From NCBI GenBank assembly GCA_020721745.1, contig DYMC01000129.1, positions 1 through 6,926 on the forward strand: a DNA stretch of 6,926 nt, read 5' to 3'. The notes beneath the pieces were generated by a model that worked only from the letters and a program-made list of their open reading frames with translations, did no database searches and had not been told where the DNA came from. Position 1 is the first letter of the stretch; each line of letters opens with the position of its first letter. Below are positions 6,776 to 6,926 of the stretch, in pieces. Origin of the DNA: Lentisphaera sp. Lineage in GTDB: Bacteria; Verrucomicrobiota; Lentisphaeria; Victivallales; GWF2-50-93. A program made the translations under genes and the position numbers.

Positions 6776-6804
6776 TTGACAATATGTTTTATTGTCTTTA
6801 TATT
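6776..6804 (+). promoter_or_regulatory. Near-consensus sigma70 promoter
   Basis: TTGACA (6776-6781, perfect) and TATATT (6799-6804, five of six) are spaced by exactly 17 nt, with a strongly AT-rich run upstream (about 6741-6775) like an UP element. The start site is expected near 6811, only about four bases before the ATG at 6815, so the transcript would be nearly leaderless. This is the best promoter in the window. Confidence 0.75.
6778..6796. repeat. Operator-like inverted repeat GACAAT-N7-ATTGTC
   Basis: A perfect 6-bp inverted repeat occupies the promoter spacer and overlaps the last four bases of the -35 box, a position where a bound dimer would block RNA polymerase. An ATATTGT copy at 6732-6738, inverted relative to ACAATAT at 6779-6785, may be an extra half-site. 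Autoregulation by the downstream protein is possible but not shown. Confidence 0.45.
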
Positions 6805-6814
6805 GGTAGACATC

Positions 6815-6926
6815 ATGTATCTCGACATCACAAAATCAGGAAGATACCGGAGGGTCCTGAAATCCCTGTTCTTTAGTAACCATATCCGAAAAAAATCAAA
6901 AAATTACCTCTTAAAACAAGTTCCCC
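6815..6926 (+). CDS. Start of an ORF cut by the window end, possibly IS1634-type transposase N-terminus
   Basis: The frame opens at ATG 6815 and stays open to the window edge (37 codons visible). The start, MYLDITKSGRYRRVL, resembles the beginning of IS1634-family transposases, which typically continue LLRESYRE.GKVK..T.ANLS. The following residues in this frame (KSLFFSNHIRKKSKN) fit that poorly. A neighbouring frame reads KKIKKLPLK in roughly the right place, so a frameshifted relic is possible. A strong promoter lies immediately upstream; the Shine-Dalgarno (GGTAG) is weak. An unrelated small gene with its own promoter is the alternative. Too little is visible to settle it. Confidence 0.4.
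   Translation, partial: MYLDITKSGRYRRVLKSLFFSNHIRKKSKNYLLKQVP

Noticed and set aside
1..6926. CRISPR arrays, tRNA or rRNA genes, riboswitches.
   Set aside because: No regularly spaced repeats, cloverleaf or rRNA-like stretches, or recognisable riboswitch core were found by eye.

Overview
The window is bacterial. Its core is a compact operon on the + strand, purL-lipA-histidine kinase, running from 1185 to 6594. A divergent DUF302 membrane-anchored protein lies to its left, and mobile-element debris bounds it on both sides. The PurL is the roughly 990-residue type without a glutaminase domain that I associate with Desulfovibrio-like and other deltaproteobacterial-type genomes. AGG, AGA and ATA codons are frequent and the operon is moderately GC-rich, while the outer edges are AT-rich. 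These signs do not fix a phylum; an uncultured Gram-negative lineage is a reasonable guess and nothing more.

Left edge, 1-604. The window opens inside the 3' end of an IS4-superfamily DDE transposase (+), recognised from the Y-(2)-R-(3)-E-(6)-K signature. After it, on the - strand, lies the decayed 5' end of an IS30-family transposase (345-517). It has one frameshift, but its promoter, a strong Shine-Dalgarno and an operator-like dyad are still readable. A DUF302 gene (605-1090, -) follows and is divergent from purL.

Core, 1091-6594. A 94-bp intergenic region precedes purL. It holds a good Shine-Dalgarno that sits much too far from the purL ATG unless a small hairpin between them is looped out. 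purL (FGAM synthase) overlaps lipA (lipoyl synthase) by 4 nt, and lipA overlaps a GAF-domain sensor histidine kinase by 10 nt. The three are therefore probably one translationally coupled transcript. PurL makes purines from FGAR, using ammonia from a PurQ that is not in the window. LipA installs sulfur in lipoyl cofactors. The kinase would sense an unknown signal, and no response regulator is present. The first two genes are housekeeping enzymes, so the kinase is the unexpected member.

Right edge, 6595-6926. There is an AT-rich spacer, then a near-consensus sigma70 promoter (TTGACA, 17 nt, TATATT) with an inverted repeat in its spacer. It drives an ORF that starts at 6815 and runs off the window. 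The first 15 or so residues resemble the start of IS1634-type transposases, so this edge is probably also mobile DNA. I did not find a clear undescribed system. The points most worth checking are the coupled kinase, the altered glycine-rich motif in PurL, the displaced ribosome-binding site of purL, and the two dyad-bearing promoters.
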